Shown: in pieces, positions 35,345 to 46,450 of the stretch
Layout of the letters: the number at the start of each line of letters is the position of its first letter
Numbering within the stretch: position 1 is the first letter of the stretch
From: Pleodorina starrii
Taxonomy: Eukaryota > Chlorophyta > Chlorophyceae > Chlamydomonadales > Volvocaceae
Assembly (NCBI GenBank): GCA_030267565.1
Contig: BRXU01000007.1
Location: forward strand, 1 to 64,000
DNA: 64,000 nucleotides
Direction of reading: 5' to 3'
The notes under the pieces: generated by a model
Told to the model about the DNA's origin: nothing
What the model saw: only the letters and a program-made list of their open reading frames with translations
The model's database searches: none
Position numbers and translations under genes: made by a program

Positions 35345-38300
35345 TCACGCTCCCTCGCCCGGCGCCAACCACCACCGCGCCGCCGCGTGGCTGCGCCTGG
35401 GCCGTGCAGCCGGTAGGCCCGACAGCGCCTGCTGCACGCCGGGACTGCAGCCCTCCGCCGACAGCCGCCGCAGCTCCCGCAGGTTTCGGAGCGCCGCCGC
35501 GCCGGCCGGCGACACGCGCACGCAGAAGTCGAGGCCCAGGTGCTGCAGCGCCGGGCAGCCGGCCGCGATGGCTTGCACACCTGTAGTGCGCCGCAAAAAG
35601 ATGGGACGGGTGGGTGGGGCACAGGGTGGGGTGGAACTGCCATCATCGAAGCATCCATTGAAGACTGTCATGCTGAGAAACGCAGAGACGACAGCGGTAC
35701 TCACTGTGAAATCAACCAAACAGCAGCAGATCAAATGACAAATGTTGCTACCCAGTTTCGATCTGGGGACCTTCTGTGTGTTAGACAGATGTGATTCCAC
35801 TACACCATAGCAACTGATGAGTGATGACCACTTGAGGAAATTTAACCATTATATTTTATGTCCATCGTTGCATTATTACTTGTTGCGTTGCTTAGGCCTT
35901 CCACTCGCCATACGTCGTACATTCTAGAACGTTCAACCCACTCGCCACCCATTTCCGGTCTTCTCACCCAGCCAGCCCCCCTCATCATCCCACCTGCGTC
36001 CTGCACGTGCGAGCAGTAGTCCAGCAACAGGGACTGCAGCGCGGGGGCGCCGCTGCGCAGCAGACTCGACAGCCCGCGGTCGGTCAGCCTGCGACAGCGC
36101 GAGGAAGAGGGAGGCATGAAACACATCCATGCGCCATCAGGGCCAAAACACAACGCTAAGGACACCCAGCAGCAGCAGCAACCCCGGGCGTATGCCCGCT
36201 CCGAAAGGGCGACGGTAGGAGGGAGACAAGATCAGGGAGCGCGCTGAGCCGTCCGTCCATCCTTCGCCGCCGGGGTACCGTACCATGGATGGGGTCGGGG
36301 AATGATTCCTTGTACAAGCACGGACGGTGGATGATGCCGTCGATGGTCGGAGTGCGTGTGTGCCTGTGTGCTATGCTTGTAATCCTGTTGGGCCCAACTG
36401 TAAAGCGGTTCGAAGTTCTATACCTTCTATTTTTTACCCGCGGATAGGCCTAAGCCCAATCAAAAAACGGGGGGCGGGGGGCAGAGGCCGGGTTGATACA
36501 CTCACTTCTCCATGAAAGACAGGTCCAGCAGTTGAAGCCTGGCCATGAGGGGCGCCAGCGCCGCTACACCCACATCCCCCGCCAGCTGCTCTCCGCAGCC
36601 ACCGCCCAGACGCAGCCGCAGCAGCCCGCCGCCGCCGCCGCCGCCACCGCCGCCACCGCCGCCTCCGCCGCCGCAGCACCTTCCCAGCAGCGCCAGGCCC
36701 CAGTCGCTGAGGCCCGGGGAGCAGCCCGACAGATCCAGCTCGATCAGGTTTCGGAGGCTCCGGAAGCCGTACAGGAAATTGCACAGCGTGAATCCCTGCG
36801 CGGGGAGCCGTTGGATTGCAGCAGCAGCAGCAGCAGCTCAGCAGCAGGGGTGGTGGTGGTGATGGTGGTGGCGGTGGGCTCAGGGGCGGGTCATAGTGTA
36901 CGGTAGGGTGGGTGAGTCGGTGGGAGACCAAGGCGTGGCCGTTGACTCGGGTGGCAGCCTAAGCCTGGACTCTACCACTGGACGACATCCCCTGCCCCTC
37001 ACGAAGCCTGGTAAGCAAAGTCTGATGGATACCTTAGTATGTGGTAAATTGCTGCTAGTCAGATCCCGGTCGCACTCATTTACCACCTTCCACAACCTCA
37101 GGCCCCGTAGCCTCCCCCTCATGCCCCCGTCACGCCACGCCAGCCTCCCCCTTCCCTCCGCCAAGCACCCATTCAGCTTCAGTACCCGCTTCCCTCCAAG
37201 ACCCGCCTCCTTCCGCACCCGTCAGTCCACCTCCCGCGACACCCAGCTGCGGGTCCCTCTGGAACCACTAGCTCCTCGAAACACACATCCTCCCCCTTCC
37301 CTCCCCTCCCTCCCCTCCTTGTCGCGCGGAACGCGCCGCTCCCGCTGTCTCCCGCAGAAGTCAGCCTCCCTCCACGCCCACTGTCCACCGGCGTCTCAAA
37401 CCCATCTGCCCTCCCCCCTCCGCCCCCCAGAGCCCCACCCCACCTTCGGCAGCTCCGCCCCCGCCAGCCGCAGATGCGTCACACCGCTGGCCCCACTCAG
37501 CGCCCGCAGTCCCTCCTGACTCCAAACAGAGTGACCCAGCGACAAACCCGACAGGCCGGGCGCGCCGCGCAGCAGCGCCACCACCCCTGACGCCGACAAC
37601 GGCGCCGCGGGGTGCTGCCCGACAGACTCCGGCGCGGGCTGCTGCTGTGCTGCCTGCTGCTGCGGCGGCGGCTGGGCGTGCGGCGGTGGCTGGGGGTGTG
37701 GGTGCAGGGGTGTTGTTGGCGGCAGGTCGAGGGACAGGTGCCTCAGGTGGCGCAGCGGCTGCAGGAGCTGCAGGTCCCTGCGAGAGGGGAGTGACGGATT
37801 GGGTTTAAAATTTTAGGGCTTTAGGGTTTAGACGATTTGGGTTTTGGGTTTCAGGATTTGGGTTTCGCGGGTAGGGCAAAGGTAAGAAGTAGACCAACCC
37901 GAATAGGCACGCGGAGGAGGAGTGAGGGTTTTAGTAGGGTTTTAGCGTAGCGGGACACAACCGGTTTGCCACAGTGCAGCGCCCGAAACATGCATGCAGC
38001 AGGGCTGCCGGAAACCTTAACAAGATTACAACACAGCTTCGGCGCGCGTCGCCTGAGGCCTGACCCACATCGGCACGGAGGGCGCATTGGCGTCGCGATA
38101 CAGGGTCGTTGGCCGGCTCGACCCGCATGGAGCTATGGACATGTTTGAGCGCGCAAAGCGACCCGGGTTTGACCCAGATCGCAGCCTTTTAAAGGGTCTA
38201 GCGTTCCCTGCACTGCGATAAAGTACTCGACCCGACCCACTGCGACAACCGCAGGCTGCTGTGGAGTGTGGACCCACCATCAGGCCACCACACCGCTCCC

Positions 38301-40932
38301 AAGCCCCAAGCGACCCAGGGGTACGCGCCCGCGCCGTTACCTGTCCTGCAATCGGCTGTGACCGCGGATTCGGAGCGACGTGAGGTGCGGCGCTGCCACC
38401 GAGATCACTGGGATCAGCGCCGCCAGCTCACGGTACGACACCCCGTTCGAAGGACCGTCGCCGCCGCCCACCATCACCAACTGCTGCTGCAGCTGTTGTT
38501 GCTGCAGCTGTTGATGCAGCTGTTGATGCAGCTGTTGCTGCAGCTGTTGATGCAGCTGTTGATGCAGCTGTTGATGCAGCTGTTGATGCAGCTGCTGTGC
38601 GTGTTCCGGCGCGGCGGGCTGGTGGCGGGCGGGCGGGTGCATCAGCTCCAGATCCAGTTCCAGGAGCTGCGACGTGGGGTCGGGTTTGGGTTTGAGGGGG
38701 AGGGAGAGAGGGACGACGGGAGGGACAGAGGGGATCCAACATCAGCTTATGCTTCCAGGGAGCTGCGGAACGGGGGAAATGGTTGGTTGCGGGCGTTCGG
38801 ATGTCCGAGGGGAGGTTTGAACATCACCGTCTCCTTGGGGGCCCGCTCGTAAGGGATCTGAACGATGCAGCCGCAGCAGTAGCAGCCGCTGCAGCAGCAG
38901 CAGCAGCAGCAGCCGTCCTTCATCGTAGTTCACGGACACACACACAGCGCAGACGCAATGCCCCCGCCATGCGACAACCGGCGACCGAAGCCGGGCTCTC
39001 CTCCGTCTCTACCACAGGAAACAATCTCGGCGCAACGATGGCTGCCAGGCCACACCCACCCGCGCGCCGGCCCCCTCCCCGCTCCGGCCCCCTCCCCTTC
39101 TCTGCTCCCCCCCCTCCCCCACGCACATTCCGGATGTGGGGCAGCTCCAGTCGCAGGAGCCGCTGTAGCTCCCCCTCACACAGCGGCGCCGCCAGCTTCA
39201 GTACCGCCAGACGCGGCGCACAGGCCCCCAGACCCCCCAGCTGCGGCAAGCTGTAGGAGAGCTGCTGGAGATTGCGTTGCTGGTGCTGGTGGTGGCTAAA
39301 GCCGTGTTGTTGCTGTTGGTGCTGGTGCTGGTACTGGTACTGGTACTGGTGCTGCTGATTATGGGCGTGTTGGTGTTGGTGGTGGGGGTGGGGGTGGGGG
39401 TGGGGGTGGGGGTGGGGGTGGTGGGGGAGGCCGGCCACGACGAGGCCGCGCCCCGCCGATGACTTGCGGGGGTCCCGGACGGCGGCGCGGAGCTCCAGGG
39501 AGGTTAGGCGGGGCAGCGCCGCCAGCGCGCGCATGAGGCCCTGGGCGGCGGCTTCGGAGAAGCGGCAGTGGAGGAGCTGAAGAGCGGCCAGGTTGCGGCA
39601 GGACTGGGGGCGGAAGGGAAGGGAGGCGGTGTCGTGCCGACGGTAGCGGAGGGGGGCGGGGGAGCGGGGTGTGGGAGGGGAAGGAGTTACCGTAGTAAAG
39701 AGAAAGGGAGGAGGCCTGGGGGCAGGTGACGAGATGATACCGTAGGCGAATGATGATGATGATGTGAGCACCAACGGTGCTAACCAAGAGGAGGTGAAGC
39801 CATCACGAGCGCTTCGTGGCGATACCGGTATGAGGTGCGCTCGCTGCGGTCAAAACGGCGCTGTGACGACGGATGAGCGGGGAACTTGAAAATGCCGCAC
39901 GACATTGTGGCTGGTTCCCGCAGTTTCGCTGCACGCCAACCGCCCCGCACCGCCCCCACATAAACCGCCCCCACACCGCCGCTCACCTGCAGTCCCTCCC
40001 AGGAAGCCACCTCACACGAGCGCAGGCACAGCGCCATCAGCACCGGCGCCGCCGTCGTCAGCAGCCGCAGCCGCCCCACCGCCAGCAGCCCGCCGCCGGG
40101 CCGCTTGCTGCGCAGCCGCAGACTGACGGCGCGGCCCAGCGCGCCCGGCAGCTCCGGCAGCTCCTCCTCCTCGTCCTGTTGTAGGCGCTGCAGTACGATA
40201 TCGTTCCGCGGATGCTGTACGGCGGTGACTTTGATGGTGGAGAGGCGGGTGAAGGTGTTGCCCAGGCGGGCGAGGCGGTCGGGGGTGGGGTCGCGGAGGT
40301 GCAGGCGCTGCAGGCAGCGGTCGACGTCGCGACGCCAGGAGTGGCAGGTGGCGCTGTGGGGGAAGGGGTGGGGGCGGGGGCGCGGGGGGCGCGGGGCGGG
40401 GGACAGGGGAGGGGGAGGGGTAATGAGGAAAAAGATAACCGCCGCAGTTTTTGGTGGCGACTGAGGCGACGTTGGCGACGGACGGGGTTTCAGTGTGAGA
40501 GGCGTGTTGTGGATTGTGAGACAAACAGTGCAAGCGGAAGGGGGCCGGAGGGGCGGATGGAGCAGAAGAGCAACGAATGCGGAGTTCTGCGGGGGGTTTT
40601 CTCAAGGGCATATCCATCTAGCCTGCGTTATTTTGTCTAGGGCTTCCGAGGTAAAGTGAAGCTAGGACTCCCACACGCCATTGTACGTGGAGGGGATCTT
40701 TTTCATTTTTAACACGTTATAGGACAGCATATAATCTTTTAGTATTATTGCTGCCAGTCGCCCGCCGGGGCCGCCCACCGCAACGCATGCGAGACCAGCG
40801 AAGCGGAACCAGCAGGTAACCTAGTTTCACTTACCGCGCGTTTCCTATGTCGCGCCATGACAGCTGCGTCAAGATGTCTCCCCAGGCCACATCGCTGACG
40901 ACAGTCCAGCAAACCCCATCGACAGGAGCCAT
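35345..40932 (-). CDS. F-box / leucine-rich-repeat protein (RNI-like), 8 exons
   Basis: Predicted 740-aa protein. Exons in transcript order: 40932-40835, 40353-39987, 39603-39127, 38666-38341, 37777-37444, 36795-36506, 36088-35994, 35580-35345 (TGA). All junctions are GT-AG and phases agree. An F-box-like helix pair spans about residues 17-45: the first part (WGDILTQLSWRDIGNAR) is in exon 1, and exon 2 continues ATCHSWRRDVD, the typical end of an F-box. The rest is leucine-rich repeats of the Cys-containing type (LTSLELR, LIELDLSGC, LQSLLLDYC, LQHLGLDFC). Low-complexity inserts interrupt them: His/Gln at 216-265, an HQQL repeat at about 337-380, and Gly at about 575-589. By family, F-box/LRR proteins recruit substrates to SCF ubiquitin ligases; the substrate is unknown. 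The F-box is short and divergent, so Skp1 binding is inferred. A tRNA gene lies in the last intron. Confidence 0.85.
35744..35814 (-). tRNA. tRNA-Val (anticodon AAC), nested in an intron
   Basis: Read on the minus strand, the 71-nt sequence folds as a tRNA. It has a 7-bp acceptor stem (GTTGCTA with TAGCAAC), a D arm beginning GTGTAGTGG (a good A box), an anticodon stem TCTGT/ACAGA with loop CTAACAC giving anticodon AAC, the variable loop AGGTC, and a T stem CCCAG/CTGGG. It matches the layout of eukaryotic tRNA-Val(AAC). Oddities are a D loop one base shorter than usual, A instead of T at the start of the T loop (ATCGAAA), and no run of four T's just downstream as a pol III terminator. It lies inside the last intron of the F-box/LRR gene, on the same strand. 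CCA is not encoded, as expected for a nuclear gene. Confidence 0.9.
36630..36680. repeat. GCC trinucleotide run coding for polyglycine
   Basis: Imperfect CCGCCG/CCACCG repeats on the plus strand encode a run of about 14 glycines in exon 6 of the F-box/LRR gene on the minus strand. It separates two leucine-rich repeats. Confidence 0.85.
37801..37946 (+). repeat. Degenerate interstitial telomere-like repeats
   Basis: Within intron 4 of the F-box/LRR gene the plus strand carries TTTTAGGG (37,811-37,818), CTTTAGGG (37,819-37,826), then degenerate units such as ATTTGGG, TTTTGGG, TTTCAGG and GTAGGG up to about 37,876. A second small patch, GGGTTTTAGTAGGG, lies near 37,927-37,940. TTTTAGGG is the Chlamydomonas telomere repeat and TTTAGGG the plant one. 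This looks like an old interstitial telomeric insertion, but the copy number is too low for certainty. Confidence 0.6.
38483..38594. repeat. 12-bp coding minisatellite (GCAGCTGTTGAT)n
   Basis: About nine copies of a 12-mer, GCAGCTGTTGAT or GCAGCTGTTGCT, encode on the minus strand an HQQL/QQQL repeat in exon 4 of the F-box/LRR gene. The unit is a multiple of three, so copy-number change keeps the frame. Confidence 0.92.
38866..38912. repeat. Intronic CAG/CTG trinucleotide run
   Basis: Imperfect CAG repeat (GCAGCAGCAGCAG and similar) in intron 3 of the F-box/LRR gene. The flanking exons join in frame without it (LPHIRN then LLELDLEL), so I treat it as non-coding. Confidence 0.75.
39282..39422. 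repeat. Compound hexamer repeats coding for His-Pro and His-Gln runs
   Basis: The plus strand has GGTGCTGGTACT-type repeats (39,282-39,360) followed by a (GGGGGT)n run (about 39,378-39,422). On the minus strand these encode the HPHP and HQHQ/YQYQ stretches of exon 3 of the F-box/LRR gene. The GGGGGT part is also a strong G-quadruplex candidate on the non-template side. Confidence 0.88.
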
Positions 40933-42311
40933 GACGTTCCGCCTCGACCAAAATAATTGACAGACAACGTAAGTAATTGGAAAAAGAATTTCTTTATTTC
41001 ATAACGTTTATCAAATTTGACAGGCTGTCTTGGCTTGGTCGACCGTCCGTCACCTGCCGAAGGACACTCCTACCCGTTGAACCAGGCCACCTTTTCCTGT
41101 CCCGAAATCGCTACCTGCCACAACCAATGGATACAGAGTGTGCCCTCATCTTGGCAACGTCGTGCGTGCTTACGTGCGACAAGCGGTGATTTGGCTCGAA
41201 CGAGCAAATGCGACCGTACACGACAATTACGGCGCAGCAGCGACCAATATCGCCCTTTCAAACCAATTATATTTGAGGTCCAAAAATATGATTAATAGCT
41301 GCGTACGGCGACTACCGCATAGCACGCAGAGCGGTCTCGGAAGCTTGCACTGCCAACCTTGCCGGATTCGGGCCATCGCCAACCCTTGCCGATTACAAGC
41401 AGGAAAGTCCCCCATCCATGAAATGGGGGAGTTTCGACAACCCATTTGAAATTTGTTCAGCATCAGGCAACAATCTCTTAACGGGGAACACCGATAGACC
41501 GTACGAGTTGCGTCAGGTCGTCGCAGCGACAGACCGACAGTTGACCATTGAATTAGCAGGATTGCACTCCCTGTAAGCCGATATAAAGGACATTTTGTCA
41601 TAATATAAAATGTTCCTAGTCCTGGGAAGCTCGCCATTAAGGACCAGGGATCCTTTGCGTTACGGGTAGGTTGCCCTATTATGCCCACGTCCCTATTATG
41701 CCCAAGCATTTTTTCCTGTCGCGACCATGCAAGTATAAATCCCAGGAAAAATCATACAAGCGTACAATTGTACGGTCTACATGCAAGATTTTTTCTACGA
41801 CACATGTATGCTGTCTAGTCACAGTTTGTGACATTTCAGTCTGCTCGGAGGTTTTATGCCGTTGCAAATGAACGGTTTGGGATATGTCCAGTACGTATGT
41901 AAGAAGCTTCCGTAATTGTTTGGGCATTTGTCGAGTACGTCGACCAATTTCAGAGACGATTGCAACGCTCGGATGGGCATAATTGGGCAACCTACCCGTA
42001 TTGCTGCCAGCTTATATGATAAGCGCGAAGTTGCAGCGACGGACGCCTTGTAGGAGTCTGAAACTACAGCAAATACAGAAACTGCAAATTCGGCACCGGC
42101 CTCGCGCAAAGATGATTTGCCGCCACTTGCGTCGACGAGACCGTCCCGGAAGCAAGCTGCTGAGCAAGGCCTGCAGGGCTGCTTGCCACCTAAGCTGGAA
42201 CCGGGCGCCATACCAAGCAGCCTAATCACTTCGGATGCTCAAGGCAACTGCTGCCCTCTCCCGAGGACGCCCCCATCTTTGCTTTTGCTCTTTTGGCCCC
42301 ACGGGATACAA
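40933..42311. other. Intergenic region upstream of the F-box/LRR gene
   Basis: AT-richer unique sequence between the start codon of the F-box/LRR gene and the predicted 3' end of NAA30, both on the minus strand. It should hold the promoter of the former. I find no clear minus-strand TATA box. Short open frames on both strands have no recognisable family and no splice continuity. Confidence 0.65.
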
Positions 42312-42316
42312 TTACA
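42312..42316 (-). terminator. Putative TGTAA polyadenylation signal of NAA30
   Basis: TTACA on the plus strand (TGTAA on the minus strand), 1.15 kb past the NAA30 stop codon and the first such motif downstream of it. It implies a 3' UTR of about 1.15 kb. Confidence 0.45.
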
Positions 42317-43468
42317 CAACCCGAGGGCTGTCCCCATCCGTGGATGCCGAACATTACTGAAGAAGTTGCCATCAGCACTACCCGTCACGTCGCATTTGCG
42401 CTCGCACAAGTCCCCCTTTGGGACCTTCGTATGGCCACTTGAAGAGGAAGGGCTGGCTGAGAGGCGCGATGGCGGTGGGAGCACCGTCCCTACGGTTCAC
42501 CTCCAGCTCGACGGGCCCTATGGTCTCTGCGCACATACAACCTCTCCTCCGGTCGCCCAATCCCGCGTCGCCACCGCTCCTCCGCCACCGCCCCCACCTC
42601 AAAGCCACGTCACCGGCTGCGCCCCGCCTGGCCCTTCCGTCGGTGGCAGAGTACGGCACCGCGGACCGGTACGACTCGGTCCGGCCGTCAGATTCCACCT
42701 CACCTCATCACAAACCCTGAAGCCATCCCGGTCTCCTTCCCTCCCCTCGTGCTCCTCTCCCCTCCCCTCCAGGGCTCATCGCCCCCTCCTCTTACCCTCC
42801 TCCTCTCCCCTCCTCTCCTCTCCCCTCCTCTCCTCTTCCCCTCCCCTCCAAGCCGCACGCAAAACCCTACCCTCAGCTGCACTCCCGGAAACGGCCCCGT
42901 CCCCCCCCCCCGCGCCCATCCCGCCTGCCCATCCAGGCGGCGCCGCTTCCCCGCATCCAACCACACGCCCTTGTGCCCGCTCTATCGCCACGGCGCACAT
43001 CCAGCTGCATACTCCACAACGCGGCGCTGCCGCCACCGCCGCCCCCAGCTTCGGCGCCGCCGGCAGCGGCGCCACCGGCGGCGGCGTCAGCCCCCGTCGA
43101 CAACAGTGGCGAGCTCCGAATGGCCCCGCCACCCACAGCCCCCAACCCCGCTGGCAACCGGCAACCCCGAAGGAAGAAACCCAGACAGCTCCGAATGGCC
43201 CCGCCGGTCCCGGTCGAAGGGGGCCCAGCGGCGGCACCACCATCCTTCGCAAGCGGTCACACAGGCTATTGCCACACAGGCTATTGCCACACAGGCTATG
43301 GCCACCACCGCCACCCGCTGTCCACTGGGAGGTGTCCACTGGCCCGCTGTCGGCTTCAGGGAGGGCAGGTCGTGCAGACTGCTGTGCAGCAAGGCGAGGC
43401 TCGAGGACGGTACCTGGCCCGTCCCGGCCCGGCCCGCCCGTGACGCAATGGATCAATCGCTTCCATAA
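42317..43468 (-). other. Predicted 3' UTR of NAA30
   Basis: GC- and pyrimidine-rich on the plus strand, with CTCCT/CCCCT runs at 42,745-42,850. It contains three copies of a 15-mer (ACACAGGCTATTGCC) at about 43,257-43,300 and a direct repeat of GCTCCGAATGGCCCCGCC near 43,111 and 43,189. Long plus-strand open frames here show no family resemblance and are best read as compositional artefacts. Confidence 0.55.
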
Positions 43469-45097
43469 TTACGCAATCATCTCTCCATCCGCCTCCGCCG
43501 CCTCGGCCTCCGCCGCCGCCGCCAGCTCCGCCAGCCGGGCTTCCGACAGCGGCAGCAGCAGCTTGAGCCGGTAGGCATCCACACCGTTTAGGTAGTACCT
43601 GGCGGCAGGGGGGGCGGCAAGGGGGGGGGTCAGGGAGGGGTCAGGGGGGCGGCAGGGAGGGAGCAGGTGGAGAAGGGTTCGGAGGGAGATCAACGGTGAC
43701 AGTGCTAACAGATGAAAGATTGAACGCAGCGCCAACATATCGTGTTCGATGGCAGCGGCTGTACGTCGTCGGCAACGCTGCCAGCCGCGATTTTCAGCGG
43801 GTTTAGCGGGTCTCAGCGGGCTCGGGGCTGCGTGGGGTGGTGGGGGAGACGCGGGCGGGAGGCGATCATCCCAGCAGCTCCCCCAGTCCCCACCGACCCG
43901 CCCACCCGGCCAGCCCTCGACCCGCCCCGACCAACAGGCTGCTGCTCCTGCGCAGCCGCCCTTCCCCACCACCCACCCAGTTCAGGGCAGGGCGGAAACA
44001 CGGGGCTTTACAAGCAGACCCAGACCCCGCGCCCCACGCACACACACACACACCCAGCCCGCCCGCCCGCCTTCCCGAGCGCCCGCCTCAGCCCCTCGGG
44101 GCCCCGCCCACCCCCCACCACGGGCTCCGGCCTATACGTGGATACCCCCCCCACACACACACACCTGTGCAGCCGCTTGTCCCGCACAAAGCCCAGTCCC
44201 TGGTACAGCTTGAGTGCGCCCGTGTTGACCACCTCAGCCTCCAGAACCACCTCCTCGCAGCCGCCCTTGATCATCTCTGCAATGGCCATTTTAACCAGCT
44301 CCGAACCTGGGGGTGGGGGAAGGGCGGTTTGGGGGGGAGAAGGGAATAGAGGTGGAGGTGGCAAGGGAGGAATGCAACATGCAAGCCGCCATGTGCCTCG
44401 GCGGGAGAAAGTACCGGTAGGAGCACCGTGTCATGCGCGTCTTGGGGCACCGTTCAGGGAGGCAAGGTGCTCCGAACCCACTTTTTCGCTGCCGTACTAT
44501 CCTGACAGCCTTTCACCCCCCACATCCCCCCCCTACACAAACTCCGCCATCTCGCACGTGCGCGTGCCAGCCCGGCAGACGGGCAGGTCGGGTTGACTCA
44601 CCAACGCGTTTCCCGCGGTACGCCTTGTCGACGACGAGCATGGCCACATAGCCGCGCATCCGCTCCCGGTGCGTGTCCATCTTGCACACGACCGTCCCGA
44701 ACGGCTTATCGCCGTCGTATGAGATGAAGCACAGGTGAGGCCATTGATGTAAGAAGTAGCGATACGTGAAGATCGAGTACGGCTCGCTCAGCTCCTTGTC
44801 AACGAGGTCCATGACAATTGGAAGGTCATTTTCGTCCTTGTACTGCGAAATTCAGGTGAGATTACATTATCTCAATAAAAATGATGTGTTAATCGCATTT
44901 GAGAGGATAGCATTCTTGCTGTATTGCAGATATGGCCGCCGACGTTCTTGAGTTTGCCAGAAGATGCTGATCTTCAGCTCTTATGTGCAGACAAAGATCA
45001 AACATGCACTGACCTGAACATAGCGGATATCGCTGCCAGAGGCCTCGGCTCCGCTCTGCACCCGTTCTGAGGGCCCATTCTCTGATGCTTCGGCCAT
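43469..45097 (-). CDS. NAA30: N-alpha-acetyltransferase 30, catalytic subunit of NatC
   Basis: Four exons, all GT-AG with matching phases: 45097-45014, 44842-44602, 44306-44165, 43598-43469 (TAA), giving 198 aa. NatC acetylates the N-terminal Met of nascent chains starting Met-hydrophobic, on the ribosome, using acetyl-CoA. This is a GNAT-fold protein with the family's hallmark stretches: SEPYSIFTYRYF (47-58), GYVAMLVVDKAYRGKRVG (92-109, acetyl-CoA loop), EEVVLEAEV and ALKLYQGLGFVRDKRL in exon 3, and RYYLNGVDAYRLKLLLP at the C-terminus. The length equals the compact plant and yeast MAK3 form; the long N-terminal extension of animal NAA30 is absent. In the acetyl-CoA loop the usual R-x-x-G-x-G/A reads RGKRVG, with Arg where the first Gly is normally found. 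The gene is divergent from the coiled-coil gene to its right. Confidence 0.95.
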
Positions 45098-46450
45098 CCT
45101 TTCGTAGCAATTTCACAAAAGTATATGGTCCGCATTGTACCCAGTTGCTAGATCTGGGGCTTCCGCCCTGCGCGACAGCTGCAGAAGCTCCGAGACCAGA
45201 GCGAAATGACTCATCGCGAAAACTGCTCTCGTGCACCTTCTGTCTTTCATTCCGCTTCGATGGTTATCAACGTAACAAGATCTCTAAGCTTTAACTACTA
45301 CTACATCTGCACAAAGATTAACACCGAGGAAAATCGTCCAACTCTCTCGCGACTGTTTGGTTCAAGCGCGCAGACGTCGTTTGACCCGCCCGACCAAGCA
45401 TATTAGGGCCCATACCAAGGAGAATTGCCGGAATTTTTCACCAGAGTCTGTCCAAGGCGCAATAGCCGTGGGCGAGCGGGCTTGCGGTTGACGTCGCTCG
45501 ACGCATCGGTGTTGTCAGGGAGCCCAACGTGGACGAATCGAGCGTCCCAGCGCTCCGGCGCTTAGCCGCGCTGACGGCCCAGGACTAGTCTTCAGCCTAG
45601 CTCAATGTATTATCGTCGAGTGCCGCTCCCAGCGGGGGGCTTAGCCGCGGCCGCGACGCCGTTCGGTCCGGTAGGTTGGTGTGAGCTCACCGTCGGCGCC
45701 GTGCCGCAGAGAGGGCCTCGGCCGCGGACGGAATGCGCGCAAGCTACAGATTTATGATGTTGAAGACAAATTACAATGCGCATGGCGGACCGGAACCCTT
45801 TGCGCGGATTTTTACCTCCTGCGACCATGTTTGCACCGGCGCAAGGGCCTTGTCTTCTTTTGTCTCCGCACTCAATCCAGACATATTGGTGATTCACGCC
45901 TACGCAGTGTTTAAATGCCCTTTTTTGCAGGTTGGGACGAATTTCAGGCGGCGCTGCGCGAAGTTGCTGGCCGCGTCGCTGCCGATCCTGTTTGCGCTGG
46001 CGTCCTTTGGTACGCGTTTGCGGCGGCTTGCGGCCGCGTACCCAGACTTTTCGGACAAGCGGCCAAGGTCCTTTTCGCGCCTACTACGCGGTTGTTCGCT
46101 TTCCTTTCCTCCACGACCCAAACACGAGCCTACCAAAACGTCAAGCTTTGCTTTGCAGCCGACAAACGTCCGCCGGCGCCGATCTGTCCGATTTCGCTGT
46201 CCGATCTGCGAATCTGCATCGCACAATCCGTTCCACCGTTCCACGCCCTCCCCCCCGCCCTCACCCGGTTACCGCAACACGCACCACCGAACCACAGGTG
46301 TCATCATTCTGTGTCTCCCGGCCATCTCCCCTATAGCACGCCCCCCGCCCCCTCTTCCCTCATACCCTCAACCCTTCTCCGTCTCCATCCCCTGCTCCCC
46401 GCGCCCCGTCGCCCCGCCGTCGCCACCGCCGCCCGCCGCCGCCGCCTCAG
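45098..46450. other. Divergent promoter region and unresolved 5' part of the coiled-coil gene
   Basis: Lies between the NAA30 start (minus) and the first exon I can define for the coiled-coil gene (plus), so it should contain both promoters. An open frame from an ATG at 45,733 runs in the same frame as the exon at 46,451 without a stop. However, 46,200-46,440 is pyrimidine-rich and intron-like, so 5' exons may lie at about 45,730-46,190. A possible acceptor (TTTTTTGCAG) ends at about 45,930. I cannot choose the start codon. Confidence 0.5.

Noticed and set aside
36405..36425. GGTTCGAAG as a tRNA B box
   Set aside because: No acceptor, D or anticodon stems form around it.
38742..38945. Extra F-box/LRR exon containing the CAG run
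   Set aside because: The flanking exons already join in phase with good leucine-rich-repeat continuity, and no acceptor or donor pair keeps the frame convincingly.
42117..43574. 485-codon plus-strand open frame
   Set aside because: It overlaps the NAA30 3' UTR and last exon antisense, is Pro/Ala/Ser/Arg-rich noise, and shows no splice logic or family.
45915..46190. SRP9-like start (WDEF near 45,933)
   Set aside because: Only the WDEF-to-ADP spacing resembles SRP9; the conserved YRH and KTDQ segments are absent.
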